A stretch of 64,000 bases of DNA, taken from the NCBI RefSeq assembly GCF_024178165.1, contig NZ_JAMZIE010000009.1:1-64000 (forward strand), written 5' to 3'. Both the position numbers and the translations under genes were made by a program. Source of the stretch: Halohasta salina. GTDB lineage: Archaea > Halobacteriota > Halobacteria > Halobacteriales > Haloferacaceae. Below, one piece after another: positions 9,701 to 17,509 of the stretch; within the stretch, counting starts at the first letter, position 1, and each line of letters opens with the position of its first letter. Under the pieces are notes generated by a model. The model had not been told where the DNA came from and ran no database searches. It saw only the letters and a program-made list of their open reading frames with translations.

Positions 9701-10646
9701 GATCACCGACGGCCTCGACGATTTCGAAGTGATCACTTTCTTTTTCGATCTTCGATAGAAAGCCGATGTCCATTCCGAGGTATTCAGCACCGAAACGCAG
9801 CAGGTCCTGCACTTGGGTCGTGAGGTTTTGTGAGGGGTCGGCGGTGATTTGTTGTAAGCGTTCGAGTGCGGCTTGATTGTCTTCTAATTGCTTCTTTTGT
9901 GCTCTGCGTTCGCTGATATCCCGCACCGCGGAGACGACGTACTTTGATCCATCAAGCATCGCCGGTTTGATCTTTACTTCAACCCAGATCTGTCGACCAT
10001 CGTTGGTTGGATCCGGCCAAAGGAAGGTTTCCGAAGAGCCCGCTGCAGCGCGTTGGACCATCTCAACTGCCCTCTTTTCAGTAAACTCGTCGTTGTGACC
10101 GACTAGATCTTTAAGTGATAGGTCAGTCGTTTCGGGATCATATCCCAACATTTGATAGAATGTATCATTACAGGTGATGATTTCGCCCGTCTCTGGATGG
10201 TGAACCACGATCCCGTCACTGGTTTGATTGAGCAAATCCGTCGGAAACCGGTGGTGGCTGGCTTGTGCGACGGTGTGTTTAATCTGGGTAGCGATCGTTT
10301 CAGCGTGGCTGTCGACACTGAGTGGAATTACCTCGGTAACCCCGTTTGTATACGCGACTGCAGGATTGATTTCGGTACCGACGACGATTTGTGGCGTCGT
10401 TTTTGATGATTCGAAGGCGGTCCGAGATCCGTCTTGAGGAACGCAGTCGACATAAACGGCACCGACAGTCGAAGCCTCTAGCGGCAACTCTGTGAGTTCG
10501 TCCGCTGTGATACTGATTACGGTGTGTTTTGAGTCTTCGGCCTGGAGCAGCGAGTGTAGCGTATTGCGAGCCTGCAAATCATCACCAATGAGAACAAGTT
10601 GCAAAGAGGGTGCGTCATTAGGATTGGCTTCTGTCCCGGACTGCAT
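6795..10646 (-). CDS. multi-PAS/GAF sensor histidine kinase with a LOV domain
   Basis: A 1283-residue soluble kinase with no membrane segments. Order: degenerate receiver (1-125, starts LQLVLIGDDLQARN), PAS (about 140-255), GAF (about 270-420), PAS (about 435-545), LOV/PAS (about 550-670), GAF (about 690-830), PAS, PAS, then HisKA and HATPase. The LOV domain has GQNCRFLQGPD, with the flavin-adduct Cys at residue 595 and a following NYRQDGSTFWN, matching blue-light receptors. The phospho-acceptor is His1077 in LRHNLRNNLTVI. The ATPase N box reads HHLIANAVEHND, with G boxes DNGPGIP and GSGIGLWVVN. No response-regulator gene is adjacent. Its partner is probably encoded elsewhere, as is common for haloarchaeal kinases. 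Input is likely light or redox state via flavin (inference). Confidence 0.88.
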   Translation of the reverse strand: MQSGTEANPNDAPSLQLVLIGDDLQARNTLHSLLQAEDSKHTVISITADELTELPLEASTVGAVYVDCVPQDGSRTAFESSKTTPQIVVGTEINPAVAYTNGVTEVIPLSVDSHAETIATQIKHTVAQASHHRFPTDLLNQTSDGIVVHHPETGEIITCNDTFYQMLGYDPETTDLSLKDLVGHNDEFTEKRAVEMVQRAAAGSSETFLWPDPTNDGRQIWVEVKIKPAMLDGSKYVVSAVRDISERRAQKKQLEDNQAALERLQQITADPSQNLTTQVQDLLRFGAEYLGMDIGFLSKIEKESDHFEIVEAVGDHPLIQSGNEAALKETYCRRTLHEDVDSPLVYNDAATEGMTGDPAYQKFGLGCYMGAKVTVDGTLYGTICFADTDPRTEPFSEIEQTLLEYMSQWLQQELERREYLEEVETARQRNQSLLERIDDAFFGLDDDWHVQYVNDAGGNVLRQAMGTDYDNEELIGKHLWDEIPAAVETTFYQEYHRALDEQTTVTFEERYEPLDVWFEVRAYPDEHGLSVFFSNITDRKQREEELYILERAMKEASFPLTLADPTREDNPLVFVNTAFENLTGYNAEEILGQNCRFLQGPDTDAETVASLREHIDSEEPYTTEIKNYRQDGSTFWNRLDVTPIYDTDGTLLRYLGSQSDITDPYRNREIRRRLLSTTQDLMDADSRNEIANIVADAAVEILDHELTVVYLQDHSDDRPLTPVAWADRVDEMFDGPPNYQAEGPLLEAFETGEPIIVADVADRPELSIEMFDPVESLLLIPLGEHGVLGVGGYETGSFDAADVERAQLLTVNAASAFSRMDRRQELEQYETLFETVQEKRYVVDNEGYIELISKPLAAAVGQTPTDLEGVHISTILSETTEADRQAVERHLIDTPDTTVSSYEGTLVGSDDIETPVEVDVSLLPHDERFRGAVGAVRDISERRQREAELRVFQQAITQAGIGLTMYDENGHFEYLNDHYAQLVGQRRETLQDTPIWQTIADLSSDSFDAYWDSFELNETRTEQTEHVRTDQSTVTVESITTAVEINGTKHHLMLVQEITGRRERRQQSEVLHRVLRHNLRNNLTVIIGRAKMLTEELDNETADHAEVIEQNTSDLLRTIEAASDARNVINQDIVRKPTDVVNLLREEIDTIEDSFDGTVTTELPDSQLVLADIPLQRGFHHLIANAVEHNDADDPCLCVRVTEATDRLGWVAIEIEDNGPGIPSGELDVLTAGEETALNHGSGIGLWVVNWVVTRYGGDLEFETPAHGGSLVRIKLPVAEKRE

Positions 10647-10943
10647 TATATAGTATTACGACGAAAAAACGTTAAACCTATCGGTCAATTGTTTTATTGA
10701 TGAGCGAGTTTATCCGGGTGCACTCGCTATGATCAGCAACTGAAACAGTTTCTATGGCATCGGCATTAGTTATCAATTTGCTTGATCAAATCCTGCGTGG
10801 CTCTGTTGAGTGCGGCGCGTTCTGAAGAAGTAGCACTCATTGTGTGTAGATCACGGCTCCTAGTGAGACGTCGATTTCCTGATATGCGATACGTTGACAA
10901 CAAAATGTTTATTCAATATGGATATAAATAAGATATTCAGTAA
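10647..10943. other. intergenic region between divergent kinase and HhH genes
   Basis: AT-rich promoter region for two divergent genes. For the kinase, GTTTAACG on the minus strand lies about 30 bases before the ATG at 10646. For the HhH gene, TTTATTCAA at 10908-10916 lies about 30 bases before the ATG at 10944. A 24-residue minus-strand reading frame (10766-10840, begins MSATSSERAALNRATQ) has good haloarchaeal amino-acid content but no other support. Confidence 0.4.
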
Positions 10944-12017
10944 ATGAAGAATAAACCCACGAGGCTTATTCAAGATGCGACTGGACGGTACAAATTAAAA
11001 ATATCACTGCCCGGGGGCCGATATCAGCTCTCCTTAGATGACCGTGCAGTAAATCTTCTCAAGGATCGGCTCGGGTTGTCGGTCAGAAGTACCCTCTCCG
11101 ATCACTTTGTTCCCTTTATTCTTGCTATGGGTGACGGCTGGTTTCCTCGTCAGCGCGATGTCGACCAGGTCATTCGGGACTTTTCTGTCGAGGGCTCGCT
11201 AACCGGGAATGAGCGAGCGGCGCTGACAGCTTACGTTACCGAATCATATCTCACCGAACGAAACGAAGAACGAGTTCGTCGGGTACTTGAGGACTCACCA
11301 CTTTCCGAGTCCGTATCGGCGTCCGATCTTCAGATCAAGGAATTACCATCTGTTCCAGAAAGTCTCTTTGTGTCGGATTCAGACGAGTCCGAACAGACCG
11401 GCGTAGTAACATCTTCGTCCAAATCCGAGCCATCGGAAGAAACCGAAGCAGATCCCACCACCGAGATGGCCGCATCGGATTCCACGGTTGAGGACGACCC
11501 CGACCCTGAGACAGTCGAATCACTACAACAGATTCCCGGGATCGGTCCACTACGTGCAAAACAACTCGTTGTTGGCGGTGTGAAGTCGATAGAAACACTC
11601 GCAGATTCACGACCGAACGAGTTAGCGACGATCGATCAGATCAGCGAATCGATCGCGACGGTCGCAATCGAAGGAGCCAGAGAGCTGTTGGGACAGACAC
11701 CACCAGTAGACCAACGCCTCGAAGCCCAGACAGGGGTAGAGAAAGAAGAATTTGCGTCAGCGTTGTCGTCGTTGGCTGCCTCCGGAGTACCGGCCTCCGA
11801 AGCGGCTCCGAGTTTGCGTGTACTGTATGGCCCGACAGTCGCTGATATCGATGTGGTAACGGGTCAACAAGCATACTTCCTCTGGGAGGCAGGCTATCAG
11901 ACACCGCACGATATCGTTACTGCATCACAAGAGGAGCTGACGGATGTTATGCAAGTTGGGACGACCACTGCCGAACGGATTCACTCCGATGCTGTCGACT
12001 TATTGGGGCGCTATTGA
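10944..12017 (+). CDS. helix-hairpin-helix protein of unknown function
   Basis: A 357-residue acidic protein. Residues 1-110 form a compact region of unknown fold (GRYKLKISLPGGRYQLSLDD, then a helical stretch). Residues 115-190 are a Ser/Glu-rich linker. From 195 there is a Rad51-N/DNA-ligase type helix-hairpin-helix: LQQIPGIGPLRAKQLVVGG, followed by a second helical repeat. A final HhH-like unit near the C-terminus ends EELTDVMQVGTTTAERIHSD. Such domains bind DNA non-specifically through the phosphate backbone or mediate protein contacts. It lies 34 bases before a small ORF that is coupled to the AAA+ ATPase, so the three probably form one transcription unit. I cannot name the family. Confidence 0.7.
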   Translation: MKNKPTRLIQDATGRYKLKISLPGGRYQLSLDDRAVNLLKDRLGLSVRSTLSDHFVPFILAMGDGWFPRQRDVDQVIRDFSVEGSLTGNERAALTAYVTESYLTERNEERVRRVLEDSPLSESVSASDLQIKELPSVPESLFVSDSDESEQTGVVTSSSKSEPSEETEADPTTEMAASDSTVEDDPDPETVESLQQIPGIGPLRAKQLVVGGVKSIETLADSRPNELATIDQISESIATVAIEGARELLGQTPPVDQRLEAQTGVEKEEFASALSSLAASGVPASEAAPSLRVLYGPTVADIDVVTGQQAYFLWEAGYQTPHDIVTASQEELTDVMQVGTTTAERIHSDAVDLLGRY

Positions 12018-12051
12018 TCATATCCAAATTTAACCGAAACTTAGAGAACCT

Positions 12052-12174
12052 ATGAAGGACACCCGACATGATCACATTGAGGTTGTGCAGCCTCACATTA
12101 CGCACCAACACCAGGAGATCACTGGTTTCTCTGAGACCGAGCAGCAGACTATGAACCAGTCGACATACGAATGA
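12052..12174 (+). CDS. 40-residue ORF translationally coupled to the AAA+ ATPase
   Basis: ATG at 12052, stop TGA at 12172-12174, which overlaps the ATPase start ATG (12171) as ATGA. The peptide begins MKDTRHDHIEVVQPHITHQ and is rich in His, Gln and Glu with few hydrophobics. It starts 34 bases after the HhH gene stops. The four-base overlap and tight packing argue for real translation, either as a small partner protein or as a coupling leader for the ATPase. No homology is recognised; conservation upstream of related ATPase genes would settle it. Confidence 0.5.
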   Translation: MKDTRHDHIEVVQPHITHQHQEITGFSETEQQTMNQSTYE

Positions 12175-14633
12175 GCCTTGAGAGTGAAGCCCAAGAGATC
12201 GCCGCAGAATTCGGAGTTCCCAAAGAGGCCGTCGAACGTTCGATACGCAACCATCTGCGACACGTCTCGCTGCACGAAGCGGTACACCTCGCTCGGATCG
12301 CATACGAAAAAAGTATGGAAGAGAGGAATTCGTCGTCAGAGGGTCGAGATCTCGAGGCGATCACGGATCCTCTGGAGTCGGTATCTGTCACTGTGACGGT
12401 TCTCACTCAAGGAACACGGAAGGTCTCCTACGGTGATGAAAAAGTAGTTATTTATGAGGGAAAAGTCGCCGACTCGACCGGCGTCATGTATTATACTGGG
12501 CACAGTAGTTTCGATTTTGAGGTGGGTGACTCAATTACTGCTACTGATGCTTCGACACACGAATGGAGGGACGATCTCCAGCTCTATTTCAACCAGTCGA
12601 CGACAGTCTCGATGGCCGACGAGCCAGTCGATGTCGATCACTCGATCGGTGGCGACACCGATTTAGACGACTTCTCGGTCGGAGATCACGGTCGCAATAT
12701 CGAGGTGAGGGTCCTCCAAACCGAATCAGATACCACGGATACATCGACCGACAACAAAGAATTGCTCTCAGGTATGCTCGCAGACGACACTGCTCGGATT
12801 CCGTTCGTCGATGAGGCTTCCCACCCCGAACTCAAGCCCGGTATGAAAGTTCGGATAGAAGACGTGTATATGAGTACACGGGACGGGTCTCCGACAGCCA
12901 TCTTGACCGAGTTTTCGACGGTCACACAGCTGACGACCACTGGAAAAACAATTCGCAGCAGTGCGATCGTCGACAGTGATCACGAGTATCTCGACCCCCC
13001 TCCTGATGTGGATTTTTCGGATATTGCAGGGATGTACGAGCTTCGAACACAACTTCGAGAGGAAGTCATAGAACCCTTTAGTGACCCTCGGTTCGACGAG
13101 TACGACGTTTCGAAGGGCAATGGCATCCTGTTTTATGGACCGCCTGGAACGGGCAAGACACATATCGCGACAGCAGTTGCTGGCGAACTCGGATACAATT
13201 TCTTCGAAGTAGATGTGAGCGGGCTTCGTAGTCGTGAATTTGGGCAAACGCAGAGCAACATCACAGAGGTGTTCGAGATCGCAGAAGCCAATCAACCCTG
13301 TGTCATGCTCTTAGACGAACTCGACACTATCGCACCGACTCGTGATACCCGTTTACATCAGGCACGTGCGGAGGCTGTTAACCATCTGTTTCGACGTATC
13401 GAAGCGGTCAACGAAGAAAACGGAGATATCGTTATAATTGGTACGACAAACCGCGAAGAACAGATCGATGCAGCTGTAAAGCGCACCGGTCGGATCGACA
13501 CGAAAGTCGAATTCGAGTTGCCTGACGCCGAGAGTCGTCTCGCGATTTTGAAACAAGAACTCGAATCGTTTACTGGTTCTGTCGAACCAGTCTGGGATGA
13601 TCAAGCATTCAGCGACACATTCGTAGACGCGACAAGTGACTTCACACCGAGTGATATCGTCCAGATTGCCGACTCTGCACAGCGGGAGAGCCTCCGTAGG
13701 ACTACCGATGACGAAGTCCCACACGTTACGAGTGAACTCATCTTAGAGGAATTAGACACGGTGGCTGCGGAACAGCAAGAGGCTACTGCTGGCCAGTTCC
13801 TTGCAGAGACTCCTGAGATCGATTTCTCGGACGTTGGAGGAATGAGCGAGACAAAAAACCACCTCAAGGAAACGTTTCTTGATCCCATATCTGATCCAGA
13901 ACTGTACGAACGGTACGGTCTTGAGATTCCAAACGGCGTTTTATTGTATGGACCACCGGGGACTGGAAAAACATATATTTCTAAAGCATTAGCAGGTGAG
14001 GCTGACTATGCATTTCTCTCAATTACTGCCTCAGATGTTGTGAGCAAATGGGTCGGAGAGGCAGCACAGAATATCCAACATCTGTTTCAGACTGCTACGG
14101 AGGTTGCTCCAGCGATCGTATTCATCGACGAGATTGATGCACTCGCGAACGACCGTGATGGGCACATGACTAATTCTGAACAACAAGCGGTGAATGAATT
14201 ATTAGCCCAGATATCTGCCCTTGAGCAATCCGATGTATTCGTGATCGGAACGACGAACCGCCCAAGTATCATCGATGGCGCACTCACACGGGCAGGCCGT
14301 CTCGGCGAAACGATCGAGATCCCACCTCCGGATGGAAACACCTGCATCAAGATTCTGAGAAAACATCTTGAATGTCCACCTGTCGACGAGGAAAATATTG
14401 ACTGGGATCTGATCCAACAGACTATCGAAGACAACAGCACTCCAAGGCCCTATGTCGCATCTGATATAGAAAAGATAGCGAAGACAGCCACTCGGTATGC
14501 AATGGATGGGGCAGCAGTAGACGACCTACAATCAGTCACCCAAGAGCATATCGAACGAGCGATCACAGAGACTGAGCCGAGTTTGCGTGATTTGCAAATT
14601 GAGTCACAGATTGGCACGAGCAGTACCGTATAA
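12171..14633 (+). CDS. CDC48-like double AAA+ ATPase with N-terminal OB folds
   Basis: An 820-residue ATPase. Residues 1-45 are helical and resemble a small UBA-like or wHTH segment. Residues about 65-155 read as an RPA-type OB fold (YEGKVADSTGVMYYT, then FEVGDSITATDASTHEWRDD), and about 165-260 as a second one. The first AAA domain has GPPGTGKT near 325 and Walker B CVMLLDELD; the second has GPPGTGKTYISKALAGEA, VGEAAQ and Walker B IVFIDEID, plus NRPSIIDGALTRAGR. Both keep Walker A and B. CDC48/VAT normally carries double-psi barrel N domains that bind substrate protein; here these are replaced by nucleic-acid-type OB folds. It may remodel single-strand DNA-protein complexes (inference). It is preceded by an HhH gene and a coupled 40-residue ORF. 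Confidence 0.85.
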   Translation: MSLESEAQEIAAEFGVPKEAVERSIRNHLRHVSLHEAVHLARIAYEKSMEERNSSSEGRDLEAITDPLESVSVTVTVLTQGTRKVSYGDEKVVIYEGKVADSTGVMYYTGHSSFDFEVGDSITATDASTHEWRDDLQLYFNQSTTVSMADEPVDVDHSIGGDTDLDDFSVGDHGRNIEVRVLQTESDTTDTSTDNKELLSGMLADDTARIPFVDEASHPELKPGMKVRIEDVYMSTRDGSPTAILTEFSTVTQLTTTGKTIRSSAIVDSDHEYLDPPPDVDFSDIAGMYELRTQLREEVIEPFSDPRFDEYDVSKGNGILFYGPPGTGKTHIATAVAGELGYNFFEVDVSGLRSREFGQTQSNITEVFEIAEANQPCVMLLDELDTIAPTRDTRLHQARAEAVNHLFRRIEAVNEENGDIVIIGTTNREEQIDAAVKRTGRIDTKVEFELPDAESRLAILKQELESFTGSVEPVWDDQAFSDTFVDATSDFTPSDIVQIADSAQRESLRRTTDDEVPHVTSELILEELDTVAAEQQEATAGQFLAETPEIDFSDVGGMSETKNHLKETFLDPISDPELYERYGLEIPNGVLLYGPPGTGKTYISKALAGEADYAFLSITASDVVSKWVGEAAQNIQHLFQTATEVAPAIVFIDEIDALANDRDGHMTNSEQQAVNELLAQISALEQSDVFVIGTTNRPSIIDGALTRAGRLGETIEIPPPDGNTCIKILRKHLECPPVDEENIDWDLIQQTIEDNSTPRPYVASDIEKIAKTATRYAMDGAAVDDLQSVTQEHIERAITETEPSLRDLQIESQIGTSSTV

Positions 14634-14763
14634 AGCGTCAATCGTATCGCTGGCAGCTTTTGATTCGTTTCATCACAACTGTTCTGAATAATTCTAATTC
14701 GGTTCTTAGCGAATTTGATAATGTAGAGCGATATAACTCCGTTGGGCCGCATAGCCAATAGCA

Positions 14764-15213
14764 ATGACTTCGGTCAGCGAGTCAATCTGGATCGATACCC
14801 CAGTCGAAACGGCTTTTGAATATCTCGATGATCCGTACAACCACGCCGAAGTCACCCCTAGTGTGACAAACGTCCAGAACGTCGACCGACTTGATAACGG
14901 CGGCAAGCGGTTGGACTGCACATACACGATGGCAGGGGTCGGCTTGCAGACGGAACTCAAACAAACAGTCCACGAACCGAACCGGCGGATGGTCTTCGAT
15001 ATGTACAGTGGCATCGACGGTGAACTGGATCTCGAATTTACGACGGTAAACGGCGGTACTGAAGTGACATACAGGGCCAAATACCAGATCCCAAGTCGCG
15101 TCCTGAGTGCGGTCGTCAAACCGTTCGCCCGCAGGTATAACGAACGGGAACTCCGCACCGCCTTAGAGAACCTGAAGCAGCGATTGGAACTCGAAGGCGA
15201 GAGTGAGGAGTAA
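14764..15213 (+). CDS. SRPBCC (START/polyketide-cyclase-like) family protein
   Basis: A 149-residue single-domain protein. It starts with SESIWIDTPVETAFEYLDD, the first strand and helix of the SRPBCC fold, followed by alternating strands and a long C-terminal helix (AVVKPFARRYNERELRTALE). Such proteins bind hydrophobic ligands in a deep cavity; the ligand cannot be told from sequence. It is a single-gene unit: a TATA-like GATATAACT at 14730-14738 lies about 30 bases before the ATG, consistent with a leaderless transcript. Confidence 0.75.
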   Translation: MTSVSESIWIDTPVETAFEYLDDPYNHAEVTPSVTNVQNVDRLDNGGKRLDCTYTMAGVGLQTELKQTVHEPNRRMVFDMYSGIDGELDLEFTTVNGGTEVTYRAKYQIPSRVLSAVVKPFARRYNERELRTALENLKQRLELEGESEE

Positions 15214-15356
15214 CCGAGACAAGCGTTGTGACTACTCGGTAGGCCGAAAGCACTGACTGAAGCTGCCCGTCTCTTTGAGCGGTGTCACAATCGGCGTACA
15301 AGACGGAAACCGAGTTCGTGGGAGAAAACGGGGTGTGGTTTTTATGTCGATCGGCG

Positions 15357-15740
15357 TCAGTCAGTGACTTTGCATCCCAAGTTTTCGAGCCGGAGGACAG
15401 CAGCATCAAGCTCATCTTCCTTGATGAACACGTGGTCAGTTGAGTACGTAGAGATGACAAACACCGAAATATCTACCTCGGCAAGGGCTGAGGCAACCGT
15501 CGCCAGAAAGCCAACGAGTTCGAACGGAAGTTCCATTTCGAATGTCAGTCGCTTCCAGCCTGATTCGACCTCGCTGGCATCAACAGTGTCGACATCATCC
15601 TGGTTGAGGACCACTGTTGTCTCTGTCTCGTCTTGGATGGTCGCAAATGCACCGGGATGGTTGTGATTGGTCCGGCAGACTGCATATGTGTCGTCCGAGA
15701 TGCTGACTATCCCGTTCTGGAGAAACTCGGTCGGATCCAT
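15357..15740 (-). CDS. ACT-domain protein (CASTOR/ACT_7 type)
   Basis: 127 residues from the ATG at 15740. An upstream in-frame start at 15779 would precede the promoter, so it is rejected. The protein has two ACT-like halves: TYAVCRTNHNHPGAFATIQD at the N-terminus, and ELVGFLATVASALAEVDISVFVIS followed by YSTDHVFIKEDELDAAVLRL. This is the beta-alpha-beta ligand-binding fold of amino-acid sensing ACT proteins, most like the stand-alone ACT_7 group. Likely role: sensing or regulation by an amino acid (inference from family). Confidence 0.75.
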   Translation of the reverse strand: MDPTEFLQNGIVSISDDTYAVCRTNHNHPGAFATIQDETETTVVLNQDDVDTVDASEVESGWKRLTFEMELPFELVGFLATVASALAEVDISVFVISTYSTDHVFIKEDELDAAVLRLENLGCKVTD

Positions 15741-15760
15741 ACAAAGGAGGACTAAACAAT

Positions 15761-15770
15761 ACGATAAAAA
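15761..15770 (-). promoter_or_regulatory. TATA-like box for the ACT-domain gene
   Basis: TTTTTATCGT on the minus strand, centred 26 bases before the ATG at 15740. It decides the start codon of that gene. Confidence 0.55.
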
Positions 15771-15779
15771 GTGTGTCAC

Positions 15780-16240
15780 AGCCCAGTGCCACCCGAACCA
15801 CGTAATTCACAGCTTGCCGCTCGCCATCCAGCCACCACATCGCATTTCTCGTGGCTCAGCGGACGGTCTGAAAAAGGCATACTGTGGGTGATCGTCGACT
15901 GTCGACCGACTGTTGGTGCTCATTGGACTATGTTGTTTTTGCCCTCCCCAGAGATGGCTCTCGGCCTCGCTCGTCGACGCCTATGCTATGTAGTTGATCT
16001 TTTAACCAACGATATCGGATTGTGGTGTTCAACTGTTGATTAATTAATAGAGCGTTGGCGATGGATGGATTGTGAATACCGTCGTCGACCACCCCGGAGA
16101 TGATCCGTACTATGCCGTCGTAGGTGATACAGATTTCAGATGATATCTCTGTCCACAGTGAGAGAATATACGTTACGAATGGGTGCAAGCTTGATTTCAC
16201 CTAACACTATACACTTACGACAAGTGGTGTAACGCAAATT
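15780..16240. other. intergenic, no gene seen
   Basis: About 460 bases between divergent genes. Short frames exist but show no protein-like composition. A TATA-like ACTATACAC at 16205-16213 lies about 30 bases before the GTG of the next gene. Otherwise I see nothing in it. Confidence 0.4.
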
Positions 16241-17509
16241 GTGACCACTGCTGACCTGCCGCCTCAGTATTCATCGAGAAGAGATGATAACAGACCGCCT
16301 CCAGAGTCATCTCCGAGTCGTCTCAACCGTCGACAACTACTTGCAGTCGTCGGGAGTACAGTGGCGAGCACACTGGCTGGCTGTAGTTCTATCGGCGATA
16401 CCGAGGAGACGGCCCCACTGTATACCGGCAATTGGCACTCGTTCGGAAACGGGCCTCGAAACACGAACCAGGTCCAAGGTGGCACACCCAAACCGCAGCG
16501 TCATGAGCCACTCACATCGGCCGGCTGGATCTACACCCCACCAGTGGTGCACGACGATATTGTCTACTTCGCGACCGATCGAGAGGTCGTTGCGCTCGAC
16601 ACAGCGGGAACCCAGCAGTGGACCCACCAGTTAGATCACGAAGTTTCGGGGGCTCCGTGTCTCGATCCGGATCGCCGACGGCTCTACGTTCCCACCCAAA
16701 TCACTGGATCGACCGACGAGGTCTCACAACGCGCCACGCTGCATGTGTTGTCGCTCTCCGAGGGCGAACTACTCGAGGCCTACCGGGTCGGTACTGAGAA
16801 AACATACGGTGCGACCGTTGTCGACGGGGACATCTTCATTCGGAGTGACTCCGCGTGTCTCAGACTGGCTGCCGATGGTACCGAACGCTGGCGGCAGTCA
16901 CTTGAGCCGCTCGTCTATGACGAGTACAATCTCGGCGATTCGACAGCCACACAGATCGTTCCCGCAGTCGACGAGGAGGGTGTCTACATCCCTGATTCCG
17001 ATGCGATTGTGAAACTCGACCGTGAGGGTGGCGACGAACGGTTTCGTCTCTCGGTCGATACTCCCTATGCGGCTCCGACAGTCGACGACGGTGGGATCAT
17101 CCAGACCGGATGGCAAGAGACGATCGCAGTAACCCCGTCCGGAGACGTTCGGTGGCGACGAGACCTCCAAAGCCGAGCGGCAGCAGCAGCCAGTGATGAC
17201 GAAATATACGTGATTTCGGACGATCTCCATTGTCTCACAGCAGACACTGGGTCGACGAAGTGGCACACACATCTCCCGAGTGAGGGGACAGCAGCCCCCG
17301 TTGTTACTGACGACAGTGTGATCGTGGTCTCGGGTGATGTTCGTGCCTTCCGGCGGGATACAAATGGCAGACGCAGCGATGATCGAACACAGTGGGAGTA
17401 TACCGACGTCCATGCCGCCGAGTACGCTTCTCCAGTAGTCGCTGCTGGACGAATCTTCGTCTCAGGGCCGGTTGGACTGCTCGCACTCGATCCAGAGGGT
17501 GAGCGATGA
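16241..17509 (+). CDS. Tat-exported PQQ-like beta-propeller lipoprotein
   Basis: 422 residues with GTG start. A twin-arginine signal is followed by a lipobox: LNRRQLLAVVGSTVASTLAGC, Cys near residue 48. The mature protein is a PQQ/BamB-like propeller, with repeats such as VHDDIVYFATDREVVALDTA and GIIQTGWQETIAVTPSGDVR, each ending in a Trp-containing strand. Such proteins sit on the outer face of the membrane and act as scaffolds or sugar/quinone-binding proteins; no catalytic residue is evident. The next lipoprotein gene overlaps by four bases (ATGA), so the two are an operon. Confidence 0.8.
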   Translation: MTTADLPPQYSSRRDDNRPPPESSPSRLNRRQLLAVVGSTVASTLAGCSSIGDTEETAPLYTGNWHSFGNGPRNTNQVQGGTPKPQRHEPLTSAGWIYTPPVVHDDIVYFATDREVVALDTAGTQQWTHQLDHEVSGAPCLDPDRRRLYVPTQITGSTDEVSQRATLHVLSLSEGELLEAYRVGTEKTYGATVVDGDIFIRSDSACLRLAADGTERWRQSLEPLVYDEYNLGDSTATQIVPAVDEEGVYIPDSDAIVKLDREGGDERFRLSVDTPYAAPTVDDGGIIQTGWQETIAVTPSGDVRWRRDLQSRAAAAASDDEIYVISDDLHCLTADTGSTKWHTHLPSEGTAAPVVTDDSVIVVSGDVRAFRRDTNGRRSDDRTQWEYTDVHAAEYASPVVAAGRIFVSGPVGLLALDPEGER

